25,769 nucleotides of DNA from an uncultured Candidatus Melainabacteria bacterium (GCA_934754855.1 CAKVJR010000011.1:1-25769), one strand, 5' to 3'. Shown: positions 1 to 8,010, counted from the first letter of the stretch. The notes: generated by a model from the sequence alone, not told the origin. Numbers and translations are program-made.

Positions 1-1360
1 AAATTTTTTGTGCTGAAACGCCTACTTTTAAAGGCAATTTTTTGATTTTTGCAAGACAAACCGCTTCCGTTGAAAGTTCCGAAAACGCAATGACTTCGTA
101 ACTTTCAAAGCATGAGGATAATAATGTCGCAATTCCGCCCTCGGCTTCAAAATATACCGAACGGGCATCTCTGATGTAGGTTTTTGCATTATCGGAGCGG
201 TCGCCTTTTCCTATTGTGGCAAGGATTTGCGGAAATTCGGGCAAAAATTTATCCATTCTTTTGGAAGTCGTCGGTCCGATAGGTCCGACGATTTCATCTG
301 GTGTTGCTGAACAAGGTGCTGCATAAAAAATAATTTTGTTCTCTATGTCAAACGGCAAGGGCTTTTTGGCGTTTTGATATTCGAGCATTTTTTTGTGAGC
401 AGCATCTCGGGCAATCAATATTTCTCCCGTGAGCAAAATATTTTCGCCCTCTTTTAAATTTCTGATTGTTTCAAAATCGTCCGTTTTAACCTCTTTTGCG
501 GTACTTTCGGAGGTTTTTATCTCTTCAAAATTTTCAACTTTTTTTGAATAAATAATTTTGTCATCTTCAAAAGTTGCCGACGCCATTCTGAGAGAATGGC
601 AATTGAATGCGATTGCAACGGGCAAACTTGCCATGTGGTGGTTCTTTGCGGTGATTTTTAAATCCGCAACAAGAAAATTGTCCTCAGCATTTTCATTAAC
701 TTTTTTGATTATCTCTTGCGATAATTCTTCCATATCGTTTTTATCGTTGAAAAATGCCTTTTCTGCTGTCGCCATAACGCTTTCGGCACCTGTTCCGATT
801 GCGATTGAAATGTAGCATGGCGGGCATGCATTTTTTGCTCTTTCTTTAATTATTTGTGAAACTTTTTCGACAAATTCGCTCTCTGTCGTTGACGGGAGCA
901 TCATTTGGACTTCCGAAACATTGTCGCAGCCTGCTCCTTTTAATAAAACTTTTATTGTCAATTTATCGCCCGAAACGTACTCTACGTCTATTAATGCGGG
1001 AGTATTTGTTTCCGTGTTTTTACCTGATAAAAATTCATTTTCGACAATGGATTTTCTGAAATATTTTTCAACGTAACACTTCTTTACGCCCTCATTGATT
1101 GCATTTGTGGGGTTTGACGAAAAGGAAATTTCATTTCCGACTTCCATAAAAACGTGGACAGTGCCTGTATCTTGGCATAACGGGCGTTGGATTTTGCGGG
1201 CATTTTCGGCATTTTGAAGAATATGTGCGAGTTTCAGCGATTTTGTTTCTTCGTATTTTGATAATACTTTTTGATACGGATATGGAGAAAGTTCTTGTCC
1301 TGCCTGCAAACACAGGTTATACACAACTTCTTCCAAAATTTCACAATCGATAATCTTCAT
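1..1360 (-). CDS. Class I fumarate hydratase, fused alpha+beta (partial, runs off left edge)
   Basis: Catalyses reversible hydration of fumarate to L-malate using a [4Fe-4S] cluster. Reading the minus strand from the ATG at 1360 gives 453 uninterrupted codons starting MKIIDCEILEEVV. The alpha-type N-terminal part has RPLCQDTGT near residue 70, GAGCDNVSEVQMM and NACPPCYISIAIGTGAES. The beta-type part follows in the same chain, with LTGEILIARDAAH, FYAAPCSATPDE and GPIGPTTSKRMDKF. The TtdA/FumA-like and TtdB-like parts are therefore one polypeptide; in many anaerobes they are two genes. The C-terminus lies outside the window. A promoter sits just upstream and an AAGGCGGT ribosome site precedes the ATG. 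An L-tartrate dehydratase activity cannot be excluded, since the families are homologous. Confidence 0.9.
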   Translation of the reverse strand, partial: MKIIDCEILEEVVYNLCLQAGQELSPYPYQKVLSKYEETKSLKLAHILQNAENARKIQRPLCQDTGTVHVFMEVGNEISFSSNPTNAINEGVKKCYVEKYFRKSIVENEFLSGKNTETNTPALIDVEYVSGDKLTIKVLLKGAGCDNVSEVQMMLPSTTESEFVEKVSQIIKERAKNACPPCYISIAIGTGAESVMATAEKAFFNDKNDMEELSQEIIKKVNENAEDNFLVADLKITAKNHHMASLPVAIAFNCHSLRMASATFEDDKIIYSKKVENFEEIKTSESTAKEVKTDDFETIRNLKEGENILLTGEILIARDAAHKKMLEYQNAKKPLPFDIENKIIFYAAPCSATPDEIVGPIGPTTSKRMDKFLPEFPQILATIGKGDRSDNAKTYIRDARSVYFEAEGGIATLLSSCFESYEVIAFSELSTEAVCLAKIKKLPLKVGVSAQKI

Positions 1361-1379
1361 AAATACCGCCTTTTTGCTA

Positions 1380-1407
1380 ATTATAGCCCAATATTTCTAA
1401 TTTTCAA
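1380..1407 (-). promoter_or_regulatory. Sigma70-type promoter of the fumarase gene
   Basis: On the minus strand TTGAAA (1407-1402) is followed after 16 bases by a perfect TATAAT (1385-1380), 20 bases before the fumarase ATG at 1360. The fumarase and rsmE start codons are only 83 bases apart, so the divergent promoters share this region. Confidence 0.65.
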
Positions 1408-1431
1408 AAGGATTAAATTTCGGGCATGGTG

Positions 1432-1444
1432 TATAATTATGTCA
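1432..1444 (+). promoter_or_regulatory. -10 box just before rsmE; possible leaderless transcript
   Basis: A perfect TATAAT at 1432-1437 lies six bases before the ATG at 1444. Transcription normally starts about seven bases after the -10 box, which would put the first base of the mRNA on or next to that ATG. No Shine-Dalgarno sequence precedes it. No good -35 hexamer is visible at 16-18 bases spacing, so the promoter call itself is moderate. Confidence 0.4.
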
Positions 1445-2187
1445 TGCCACATTTTTTTATAAAAACTGAAAATATCCAAAATAATGTCATTGAGGTTACA
1501 GACAGGGAACTTTTAAATCATCTTGTCAACGCTCGCCGTGTCAGGGTGGGCGAAAAGGTCTTATTTATTGACGAAAATAAAATTCAATATGTGACAAAAA
1601 TTCAGGAAATTGAACGGAAATTTTTGCGTGCGAAAATTGAGGATAAATATCCCTCTTTTCGTGAATTAGCGGTCGATTTAACGGTCGCAAGATGTGTTTT
1701 GAAACAAGATGCAGACTTTTCTGCCATTCAAAAAGCAACAGAACTTGGCGTAAAAACAATAATTCCGCTGATTTGCGACAATTGTGCGGTTAAAGAAAGT
1801 GTTGTCAGAGCAAAATCAGATAAATTTCAAAAAATTGCTGACGAATCCGTGAAACAGTGTGAGCGTGCCGATTTTCCCATTGTGACAGAGCCGCAAAAGT
1901 TAGATGACTTTTTGAAAAATTCTTCAAAAAATTATGATAAGGTTTTGATTTTTTCGGAACGGGCAAAGGATTTCGGTATAAAAAAATATTTTGCTCAAAA
2001 TCCCTATAAAAAATGTGATAAAATCCTTGCTGTTATTGGGTGTGAGGGTGGTTTCTCCGATAGAGAATTTAAACTTTTTGAAGAATTAAATCTTGCGGAA
2101 ATTTCTCTCGGAAAATTAATTATGCGTGCCGATACCGCACTCACTGCGGCGATTTTTGGAATTATTCAAGAGGTCGGCGATGAATAA
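1444..2187 (+). CDS. rsmE: 16S rRNA (uracil1498-N3)-methyltransferase RsmE
   Basis: SPOUT-family methyltransferase that makes m3U1498 in 16S rRNA using S-adenosylmethionine. The 247-aa product has the usual RsmE length. It has an N-terminal PUA-like part (HFFIKTENIQNN through LNHLVNARRVRVGEKVLFID) and the C-terminal knot motifs IGCEGGFSDREF and LGKLIMRADTALTAAI. The family consensus is IGPEGGF and LRxETA, so a Cys replaces the Pro and Asp the Glu here. The start at 1444 (MPHFFIKT) matches family N-termini. The in-frame ATG at 1426 lies upstream of the -10 box and is unlikely to be used. The last codons overlap the ATG of the next gene, so the two are translationally coupled. Confidence 0.9.
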   Translation: MPHFFIKTENIQNNVIEVTDRELLNHLVNARRVRVGEKVLFIDENKIQYVTKIQEIERKFLRAKIEDKYPSFRELAVDLTVARCVLKQDADFSAIQKATELGVKTIIPLICDNCAVKESVVRAKSDKFQKIADESVKQCERADFPIVTEPQKLDDFLKNSSKNYDKVLIFSERAKDFGIKKYFAQNPYKKCDKILAVIGCEGGFSDREFKLFEELNLAEISLGKLIMRADTALTAAIFGIIQEVGDE

Positions 2188-3592
2188 CATTGAAAAAATT
2201 AAAAATATTATTCAAAACGATGAATTTATCAATCTTATAAGACCTTATCTCAAAGAGGTCGAATGTTATCTCGTTGGCGGGTTTTTGAGGGATTTGGCAA
2301 CGGGTGAAATTTCTCATGACAGAGATTTGATTGTCAAATCCGATGTTGCGAAAAATCTTGCGAAAGCCATTGCTGACGGGACAAATTCTCATTTTGTGCC
2401 TCTAGATGAAGAAAATAAGATTTATCGGGTCGTAATGCCTGACAAGACTAACTATTTTGACATTTCGGCGATGCTTGAGGACAATCTCGACAAAGACATT
2501 TATCGTCGGGATTTGACGATAAACTCGCTTGCTTACGACATTAACAGGGACGAGGTTGTTGATAAGGTCGGTGCTGTTTCCGATTTTGAAAATAAAATTT
2601 TGCGAACGTCAGATTTGAAAAATTTTGTTGATGACCCGCTCAGAATGCTTCGTGCATACAGGTTTTCGGCAAAATATAATTTTGTAATCGATAAGGAAAT
2701 TGAAGATTTTATAAAAAATAATCTAAAATTAATCGAAAAGCCCGCAAAAGAGCGTATTAACACGGAAATTATGAAACTTTTTGGAGGTAAATATTCAGAC
2801 CTTGCACTTTTAAAAATGAACGAGGTCGGTTTGCTCGATGTGATTTTTCCTGTTATGAGAGAAGTTAAAAAAATTTCTCCAAACACGCATCATCATTTGG
2901 ATTTACAACATCATTTGATTGAAACTGTCAGACAAGTTCAGAGGAATTATGAAAACTTGCCTGATGAACGTCGAAAAGTCCTTGAGGATATGGAGTTTGG
3001 CGGTTATCCGAGAATAGCGTTTTTGAAATTTGCGGCATTTATGCACGATATCGGAAAGCCCGATACGTGGACGATTGACGAGGAAACGGGACGTCATCGT
3101 TTTATTATGCACGATGATGTCGGGTCGAAAAAAATTGTTCCGATTATGAAAGATTTGAAATTTTCAAAAAAACAAATTGCTTATGTTCAAAAGATGATAA
3201 AATTTCATATTTATCCGTCATCGCTTGTGTGGCAAGAAGTTGCGGGGTCAAAGGCTCATTTAAAATTTTATCGGAAAATGTATCCGTATTTTGAAGATGT
3301 GATTATTCTTGCAATGGCGGACAGGCTTTCTGCAATGGGCGAGGCGATTACAGCCGATATGGTCGTTCAAAATCTGTCAAATCTGTCGATTTTGCTTGAT
3401 GAATGTTTTGAATACGGTTCTGCGGTTGCAAGTCCGAAGCCGTTTTTGACTGGTAATGAAGTTATGAAAATTACGGGTTTAAAACAGTCAAAAGCCTTGG
3501 GCGATATTGTTAAAGCACTATATTCTGAACAACTTGACGGAAATATCTCCTCTCGGGAAGAGGCGATTGAATTTGTGAAGAAAAAGACATAA
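2180..3592 (+). CDS. CCA tRNA nucleotidyltransferase / poly(A) polymerase family with HD domain
   Basis: Class II nucleotidyltransferase, predicted to add or repair the 3' CCA of tRNAs. It is 470 aa from the ATG at 2180, which overlaps the rsmE stop (ATGAATAA) and follows AGAGG. The N-terminal head carries YLVGGFLRD and the metal-binding HDRDLIV. Then come YRRDLTINSLAYD and DPLRMLRAYRFSAKY, typical of the head and neck. A C-terminal HD phosphohydrolase domain includes HHLDLQHHLIETV and FMHDIGKPDTW, the layout of CCA enzymes with 2'-phosphatase or phosphodiesterase activity. Whether it adds the full CCA, only part of it, or poly(A) cannot be told from these motifs. Confidence 0.88.
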   Translation: MNNIEKIKNIIQNDEFINLIRPYLKEVECYLVGGFLRDLATGEISHDRDLIVKSDVAKNLAKAIADGTNSHFVPLDEENKIYRVVMPDKTNYFDISAMLEDNLDKDIYRRDLTINSLAYDINRDEVVDKVGAVSDFENKILRTSDLKNFVDDPLRMLRAYRFSAKYNFVIDKEIEDFIKNNLKLIEKPAKERINTEIMKLFGGKYSDLALLKMNEVGLLDVIFPVMREVKKISPNTHHHLDLQHHLIETVRQVQRNYENLPDERRKVLEDMEFGGYPRIAFLKFAAFMHDIGKPDTWTIDEETGRHRFIMHDDVGSKKIVPIMKDLKFSKKQIAYVQKMIKFHIYPSSLVWQEVAGSKAHLKFYRKMYPYFEDVIILAMADRLSAMGEAITADMVVQNLSNLSILLDECFEYGSAVASPKPFLTGNEVMKITGLKQSKALGDIVKALYSEQLDGNISSREEAIEFVKKKT

Positions 3593-3606
3593 ATCTTCTT
3601 TAAAAT

Positions 3607-3635
3607 TTGTAAAAAATCATTTTTTTTAGCATAAT
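3607..3635 (+). promoter_or_regulatory. Promoter of ssb-kinase pair
   Basis: TTGTAA (3607-3612), a 17-base spacer and CATAAT (3630-3635) lie 30 bases before the ssb ATG. AAAAAGGA just upstream of that ATG serves as ribosome site. A direct copy of ATGAACTCAGT at 3634 and again at the true start (3666) is a local duplication. Confidence 0.6.
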
Positions 3636-3665
3636 GAACTCAGTAAAATTAAAAAGGATAATTCA

Positions 3666-3974
3666 ATGAACTCAGTTTTGGTAGTTGGTACAGTCGGCAG
3701 AGATGCTGAAATTAAATATTTTGAATCAGGCAAAAGCAAGACGTCGTATTCGCTTGCGGTAAACAGATGGGACAGCAAGACTAAGGCGGAAGTTACGGAT
3801 TGGTTCAATATTGACGACTGGGATAAGGCGGAATTGGCTTATCAGCATGCTAAAAAAGGTACATTGATGTGGGTTGACGGACGTTTGACAGTTAATAAAT
3901 ACAACGGCAAAGAGTATTATTCGATTGTTTCGTCAAAATTTAAAGTTTTGAGAAGAAAAGCGGAGAATATGTAA
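3666..3974 (+). CDS. ssb: Single-stranded DNA-binding protein, short form
   Basis: OB-fold protein that coats single-stranded DNA. The 102-aa product starts MNSVLVVGTVGRDAEIKYF and contains SYSLAVNRWDSK, VTDWFNIDDWDKAE and GTLMWVDGRLTVNKYNGKEYY, the normal order of SSB strands. It stops right after the OB fold (KFKVLRRKAENM) and lacks the flexible linker and the acidic DDDIPF-type tail that recruits partners in most bacterial SSBs. Short tail-less SSBs are known in cyanobacteria and as second paralogs, so this may be either the main SSB of such a lineage or an accessory copy. Its TAA overlaps the next ATG (TAATG). Confidence 0.85.
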   Translation: MNSVLVVGTVGRDAEIKYFESGKSKTSYSLAVNRWDSKTKAEVTDWFNIDDWDKAELAYQHAKKGTLMWVDGRLTVNKYNGKEYYSIVSSKFKVLRRKAENM

Positions 3975-5275
3975 TGTTATTTTCCGACGGTGTTGCAATT
4001 ATTGCGGACGATTTGACAGGTGCAAACGATACAGCCTTACAATTTCATCTTAAAGGTTGCAGCGTTCAGGTTTTGACAAATTATAAAGATATTGAAAAAA
4101 CTCACGAAAATACTCAGGTATGGGCTGTTTCTACCGAGAGCAGAAATATTGAACCCGATGAGGCAAAAGCACGTGCAAAAGAAGCAACGACGTCGCTTAT
4201 CAACAATTTAGGCGTTGAATATATTTACAAAAAAGTCGATTCGACAATTCGTGGCAACATTGCAATGGAAATTATGGGCGTTATTGAGGCAAGCGATTAT
4301 GAGGCTGCTCTTGTTATGCCTGCGTTTCCGAATGAGGGCAGAATTACCGTCGGCGGTTATCATTTGTTGAAAGGCGTTCCGATTGAACGTACCGAGTTTG
4401 CCCGTGACCCGAGAGCACCGATTTATGAATCTCATATTCCGACTGTTTTGAGAAACGGTTTGCCGCCCAATGAGCAGGATATTGTTTCTTTAATTGAACT
4501 CAATACCGTGAAACAAGGGGCGGGGCCTATTTTGGCGAAGTTGAACGAATTGGTTGCAGCAGGCAAAAAACTTATTGTCGCTGATGCACTTTCATCCGTT
4601 GATATTGAGCAGGTTATGCTTGCTCTTAAAAAATGTAACGTGAAGATTTTGCCTTGCGGTTCTGCCGGTGCGGCTCAGGCAATGTGCGACATCGTGTATC
4701 CCGAAGCAAAATATGAACGTGAACCGTTGGAACTTCCCGAGTTGCCGAAATTGATTGTTTCAGGTTCGGCTTCTGACCTTGCTGCTACGCAAATTATGCG
4801 TCTTGCAAGTGATGAAGATGTTGACGACATTTATGTCATAGATATTACTCCCGAGCAGATTTTGGGTTCGGAATGTGATGATATTATTGAGCGTGCGGTG
4901 AAAAATCTTACCCGCACAAACACTGTTGTTATCCACACTTCGGAACTTTTCAGCAATCCCGATGCGATGACGGTTATGCTTTTTGAAAAAGAAATTTCGA
5001 GAGAAGCGTTTATTTCGATGATTTGCGATTATTTGGCTGAAATTACGCAGGTTATAACCTCTCAACGTGATGTTATTTTGATTACGGTTGGGGGCGAAAC
5101 TTCCTACAAATGCTTGCATTCATTGGGCGTGAAGTGTTTGCAGATTGTAGATGCCGTTGCTCCCGCAATTCCGCTTTGCGAAGATGTCAAAAATCGTTTA
5201 ATCGTAACTAAATCAGGTAATTTGGGTAATTCTAAAACTCTGATTGATGTATTAAATTATTTTGAAAATAATTAG
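3974..5275 (+). CDS. Four-carbon acid sugar kinase family protein (DUF1537)
   Basis: ATP-dependent kinase of the OtnK/DtnK-type family, which phosphorylates erythronate, threonate or related four-carbon acid sugars. The 433-aa length is full size. The N-terminal domain has VAIIADDLTGANDTA (residues 7-21), the family signature, and KKVDSTIRGNIAMEI. The C-terminal nucleotide-binding domain has VSGSASDLAATQIM, TVGGETSYKCLHSLGVK and TKSGNLGNSKTLIDVL. The usual partners (an OtnI isomerase, an aldolase or a PdxA2-like dehydrogenase) are not next to it. It is instead co-transcribed with ssb, start and stop overlapping by one base. The substrate is therefore unknown. Confidence 0.85.
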   Translation: MLFSDGVAIIADDLTGANDTALQFHLKGCSVQVLTNYKDIEKTHENTQVWAVSTESRNIEPDEAKARAKEATTSLINNLGVEYIYKKVDSTIRGNIAMEIMGVIEASDYEAALVMPAFPNEGRITVGGYHLLKGVPIERTEFARDPRAPIYESHIPTVLRNGLPPNEQDIVSLIELNTVKQGAGPILAKLNELVAAGKKLIVADALSSVDIEQVMLALKKCNVKILPCGSAGAAQAMCDIVYPEAKYEREPLELPELPKLIVSGSASDLAATQIMRLASDEDVDDIYVIDITPEQILGSECDDIIERAVKNLTRTNTVVIHTSELFSNPDAMTVMLFEKEISREAFISMICDYLAEITQVITSQRDVILITVGGETSYKCLHSLGVKCLQIVDAVAPAIPLCEDVKNRLIVTKSGNLGNSKTLIDVLNYFENN

Positions 5276-5339
5276 GTCTGATTATTCAATCAGGGCTTGA
5301 ACTTTCACCGAAAAGTGTTAGTATTGTTTTGAGGTGAAT

Positions 5340-5549
5340 ATGTTTACATTATTTTTGGCTTTTTCAATTACTTTTTGTCTGTTTTTGGCAATCGGCGGGT
5401 ATTTTTTGCCCACAATAATCGCAATTATGAGAAAAAAGAAAAACACTCTTGCTATTTTTCTTGTTAATTTATTCTTCGGAATGACCTTTATCGGTTGGGT
5501 TGCAGCCTTAATTTGGTCCTTGATGTATGAGGACAAAGATTATATTTAG
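5340..5549 (+). CDS. Small membrane protein, superinfection-immunity (Imm) family-like
   Basis: A 69-aa protein with two hydrophobic segments, about residues 4-29 and 41-62, separated by a basic stretch IMRKKKNTLAIF. The core (GGYFLPTIIAIMRKKKN, then LFFGMTFIGWVAALIWSL) resembles the superinfection immunity protein family named after T4 Imm. Members are common in bacterial chromosomes, where the function is mostly untested. I chose the ATG at 5340 because GAGGTG (5331-5336) is its ribosome site; the GTG at 5334 lies inside that site. It ends at a terminator and seems to be a single-gene unit. Confidence 0.6.
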   Translation: MFTLFLAFSITFCLFLAIGGYFLPTIIAIMRKKKNTLAIFLVNLFFGMTFIGWVAALIWSLMYEDKDYI

Positions 5550-5573
5550 TCATCTTTTTGTTGACTATTTTTT
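5547..5573 (+). terminator. Intrinsic terminator
   Basis: TAGTCA (5547-5552) pairs with TGACTA (5562-5567) across a nine-base loop and is followed by six T. The first arm includes the stop codon of the preceding gene. Confidence 0.6.
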
Positions 5574-5594
5574 AAAAAACATTATTCAAAAAAT

Positions 5595-6233
5595 ATGATT
5601 GAATGTTTGAAAAAATTAATTAACAAAAAAGAAGAAAAAAAGGTCGATGTTTTAACGAGAATTGAAGAAATGTACAATTCTCTTACCACTGATGAAATCT
5701 TGATTTGCGTTGGGGCTGACCTTTCCGAATCGGCGAAAAAACTCTGCGACAAAATTGCGGTTTTGCGAGAAAATCTTTTTGACTCAAGCGGTTTTATTTT
5801 GCCCGCCGTCAGAATTGTCGATAAGGTTTCTTTGCAGGAAAATGAGTACCATTTTCAAATTCAGGGAAATATCGCTTTTGTCGGATTTTCACTCTTTAGC
5901 GAGGACGATGCGATTGCGGAAATTTCTCAAAACTTTGAATTGACTTGCATCGAGCATATTTCGGAGATTTTTTCCAATCGAATGACGGAAAAATACGTCG
6001 AAAGTGTCCAACGTGAAAACGCTTATCTCGTCTGGAATTTATCCAATATGCTTCCGATTTGGGATTTGAAAACAATTCTGACCGATTTAATAAAGGACGG
6101 AAAATCTATCAAAAATATCACCTATATTTTTGAAAAAATTTGCGAAGTTACAGGCAAAAAAGGAGATGGCAACTACATTTCCGACCCGCATAAAATTTCT
6201 AAAAAATTGATAAAACATCTGTCTTTCAGTTAG
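5595..6233 (+). CDS. Orphan FlhA/FHIPEP cytoplasmic-domain-like protein
   Basis: A 212-aa soluble protein without signal peptide or membrane segment. Its order of motifs resembles the C-terminal cytoplasmic domain of FlhA and type III secretion export-gate proteins. These are VGADLSESAKKL (39-50), LRENLFDSSGFILPAVRIVD (57-76), LQENEYHFQIQG (80-91), IEHISEIFSNRMTEKYV (119-135, like the THLSEVI helix), and LSNMLPIWDLKTILTDLIKD (149-168) with GKSIKNITYIFEKICE. FlhA proteins are about 690 aa with eight membrane helices before this domain; here that half is absent and replaced by a short Lys-rich leader. No flagellar or secretion genes flank it. No ribosome site precedes the ATG, so the start is uncertain. 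The assignment rests on motif memory, not a search. Confidence 0.5.
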   Translation: MIECLKKLINKKEEKKVDVLTRIEEMYNSLTTDEILICVGADLSESAKKLCDKIAVLRENLFDSSGFILPAVRIVDKVSLQENEYHFQIQGNIAFVGFSLFSEDDAIAEISQNFELTCIEHISEIFSNRMTEKYVESVQRENAYLVWNLSNMLPIWDLKTILTDLIKDGKSIKNITYIFEKICEVTGKKGDGNYISDPHKISKKLIKHLSFS

Positions 6234-7547
6234 TTACAAATTCAATGCATGCCCGAAAAGCCTTGCGACTTCGAGGTTGTATGCTCTTCCGTCTTCATGA
6301 GCAAAAAGATTTTGCCAATGACTAATCGGCGACCCGTCATCGGAGTAAGAGGGATTGCTCATCATTAAATGGTGAGTATTTGTGTCATATCGAAGCGGAA
6401 AAATATCCTCCATTTGCATAAAACTTGGGAGTTTGTCGCTTGGAAATTCGTATGCAAAAAGTACGTTATTAATCCTGTGAAGCCTGTGTTTGTAACTTCT
6501 TCCGCCCTCGTCGTTGTCGTTTGAAACTTCGACTCCGGGGGCATAATCTCTTAAATATTTGAATTTTATGGCATATTCTTTTACGCTGTTATAATCGTCA
6601 GGGGGGATAAATCCCGTGCCTGCGGTCAATCCGATGTTTTTATATCTTTGAAAATCGCCCGAACTTTTTTCTCCGACAAAACTCAATGTCGTTTTTCCCG
6701 AACGAGCACGGATTTCGTGGAGAATATATTGCATTTGACCGTAATCGGGTAATGCTCCGACTCCCGTGTAATTCTGCATATCATACCCGCCAATGTGTTT
6801 TGCGGAATCTATAAAAATGCACTCAAATCCTGTTTTTATCAACTTTACGTGTTCGTCAATAAAAAGTTCCTGATGTCTATAATTTCCCCAATCGAACGTC
6901 ACGTCCGTTTCATTTGGTATGGCAATTTTGATTTGGTCTGCCGAAATTACTGTTCTGAAGCCCGTTTTCAGTCCGTGAAAATGTGCAAGATTGTTGAGGG
7001 CATAAAATTGTTCCGTCGGAGAAATTTTGTTTGCTATTTCAAAGTCAATGATATTGCGGCTATATCCGCAATTTAGTTTTATTCCGTACAGAGAATTTTC
7101 TTCGTAAGGCGGTTTGTTTAGCCCGTCCCCGTAAATGTTTGGGAAAATTTGCGACAAAATTATACAATTTGCCCAACTTGCAGCAGAAGGCGGGATTGCA
7201 GGTAATAATTTTATTGTGCTTAAAATCCCGTTTTTGCACTCGTTACCGTGCATTTCCGCAATCGAACGATTGTTAATTTCTATGTAATTCGCAATCCTTC
7301 CCCATTTATCTCCGTATTTTGGAGTCAAAATAATTTTTGGAAATTCTCTATAAAAATTTTGACTTTGACTAATCGTCAAAAGTGTTAATATGGCTTGCTT
7401 TACATTCTTTTTTAGCAATTCTGACGGCAAAATCCCCGCAAGCCACTTTCTGTTTTTTGCTGAAAATATTTTGTCGTTTCTCTGCCTGTCAGGTTTGAAA
7501 TAAACGCTTTCTCCCAAAGCATTCAACAACTTATTTACATAATTCAT
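6234..7547 (-). CDS. Putative TIM-barrel glycoside hydrolase-like protein (alpha-amylase clan-like)
   Basis: A 437-aa cytoplasmic-looking protein without signal peptide. I do not recognise a named family with certainty. The second half has a run of strand motifs in the order seen in GH13-type barrels: HFHGLKTGFRTVISAD (189-204), FECIFIDSAKHIGG with a candidate nucleophile Asp247 (241-254), LSFVGEKSSGDFQRYK with candidate acid/base Glu293 (288-303), and VSNDNDEGG with Asp344/Asp346 (341-349). LPSFMQMEDIFPL follows near the C-terminus. A polysaccharide-modifying role fits the surface glycan genes to the right, but the substrate is unknown. Its stop (6234-6236) directly abuts the stop of the FlhA-like gene, and the two are convergent. 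No clear ribosome site precedes the ATG. Confidence 0.45.
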   Translation of the reverse strand: MNYVNKLLNALGESVYFKPDRQRNDKIFSAKNRKWLAGILPSELLKKNVKQAILTLLTISQSQNFYREFPKIILTPKYGDKWGRIANYIEINNRSIAEMHGNECKNGILSTIKLLPAIPPSAASWANCIILSQIFPNIYGDGLNKPPYEENSLYGIKLNCGYSRNIIDFEIANKISPTEQFYALNNLAHFHGLKTGFRTVISADQIKIAIPNETDVTFDWGNYRHQELFIDEHVKLIKTGFECIFIDSAKHIGGYDMQNYTGVGALPDYGQMQYILHEIRARSGKTTLSFVGEKSSGDFQRYKNIGLTAGTGFIPPDDYNSVKEYAIKFKYLRDYAPGVEVSNDNDEGGRSYKHRLHRINNVLFAYEFPSDKLPSFMQMEDIFPLRYDTNTHHLMMSNPSYSDDGSPISHWQNLFAHEDGRAYNLEVARLFGHALNL

Positions 7548-7658
7548 AAAAGAATTTTATTGGGCAAGAAATTCTGTTTAATCGGAATTAAGCACTATAA
7601 AATGATTTTTTTCGGAATGATTTATAAAATTTTAAAAGTTTAATTTTTTTGCAAAAAT

Positions 7659-7976
7659 CTATTCAATAATTTCAATTATTTTCGCTATTTTATCAAGCAA
7701 TTTTGAATCGCTTTTTAATCTGCTGAAAATAATTTCTAAATCAACGGCAGAGGACTTTTTGTCTTCAAATTCAAAAAGTTGATTGGGCATAACCTGCAAC
7801 GCCTTGCAAAGTGCGTCTAAATTTTCGGCAGAAATAAAGTTGTTTCCCAACTCAATTTGGCTCAGACTTTTCGGCGAAATGCCCGTCTTTTCGGCAAGTT
7901 GCTCCTGAGTAAGCCTCAAATTCGTTCGCTTCTCTTTAACTTTTTTCCCGAATAACTTTTTTATGTCCATATCCAA
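7659..7976 (-). CDS. XRE-family transcriptional regulator (105 aa)
   Basis: DNA-binding protein of the Cro/CI type. The helix-turn-helix spans about residues 10-65: VKEKRTNLRLTQEQLAEKTG, then ISPKSLSQIELGNNFISAEN and LDALCKALQVMPNQLFEFED. A short C-terminal part (AVDLEIIFSRLKSDSKLLDKIAKIIEIIE) looks like an amphipathic oligomerisation helix. It lies divergently, 98 bases from the GT8-GT4 gene, and an inverted repeat brackets that gene's promoter. It could be an autoregulator and regulator of glycan synthesis; this is inferred from position only. Confidence 0.85.
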   Translation of the reverse strand: MDMDIKKLFGKKVKEKRTNLRLTQEQLAEKTGISPKSLSQIELGNNFISAENLDALCKALQVMPNQLFEFEDKKSSAVDLEIIFSRLKSDSKLLDKIAKIIEIIE

Positions 7977-8010
7977 AATTTTAGTATATTTTAAATGGAA
8001 TAAACAGTCA

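Noticed and set aside
3634..3669. An 11-codon upstream ORF (MNSVKLKRIIQ) overlapping the ssb ATG as ATGA
   Set aside because: Its ATG overlaps the -10 box of the ssb promoter, so it would not be in the transcript. It looks like a local duplication of the ssb start.
5278..5293. CTGATT-ATTC-AATCAG hairpin as terminator of the acid-sugar kinase gene
   Set aside because: Only six bp and no T run follows, so transcription may continue into the Imm-like gene.
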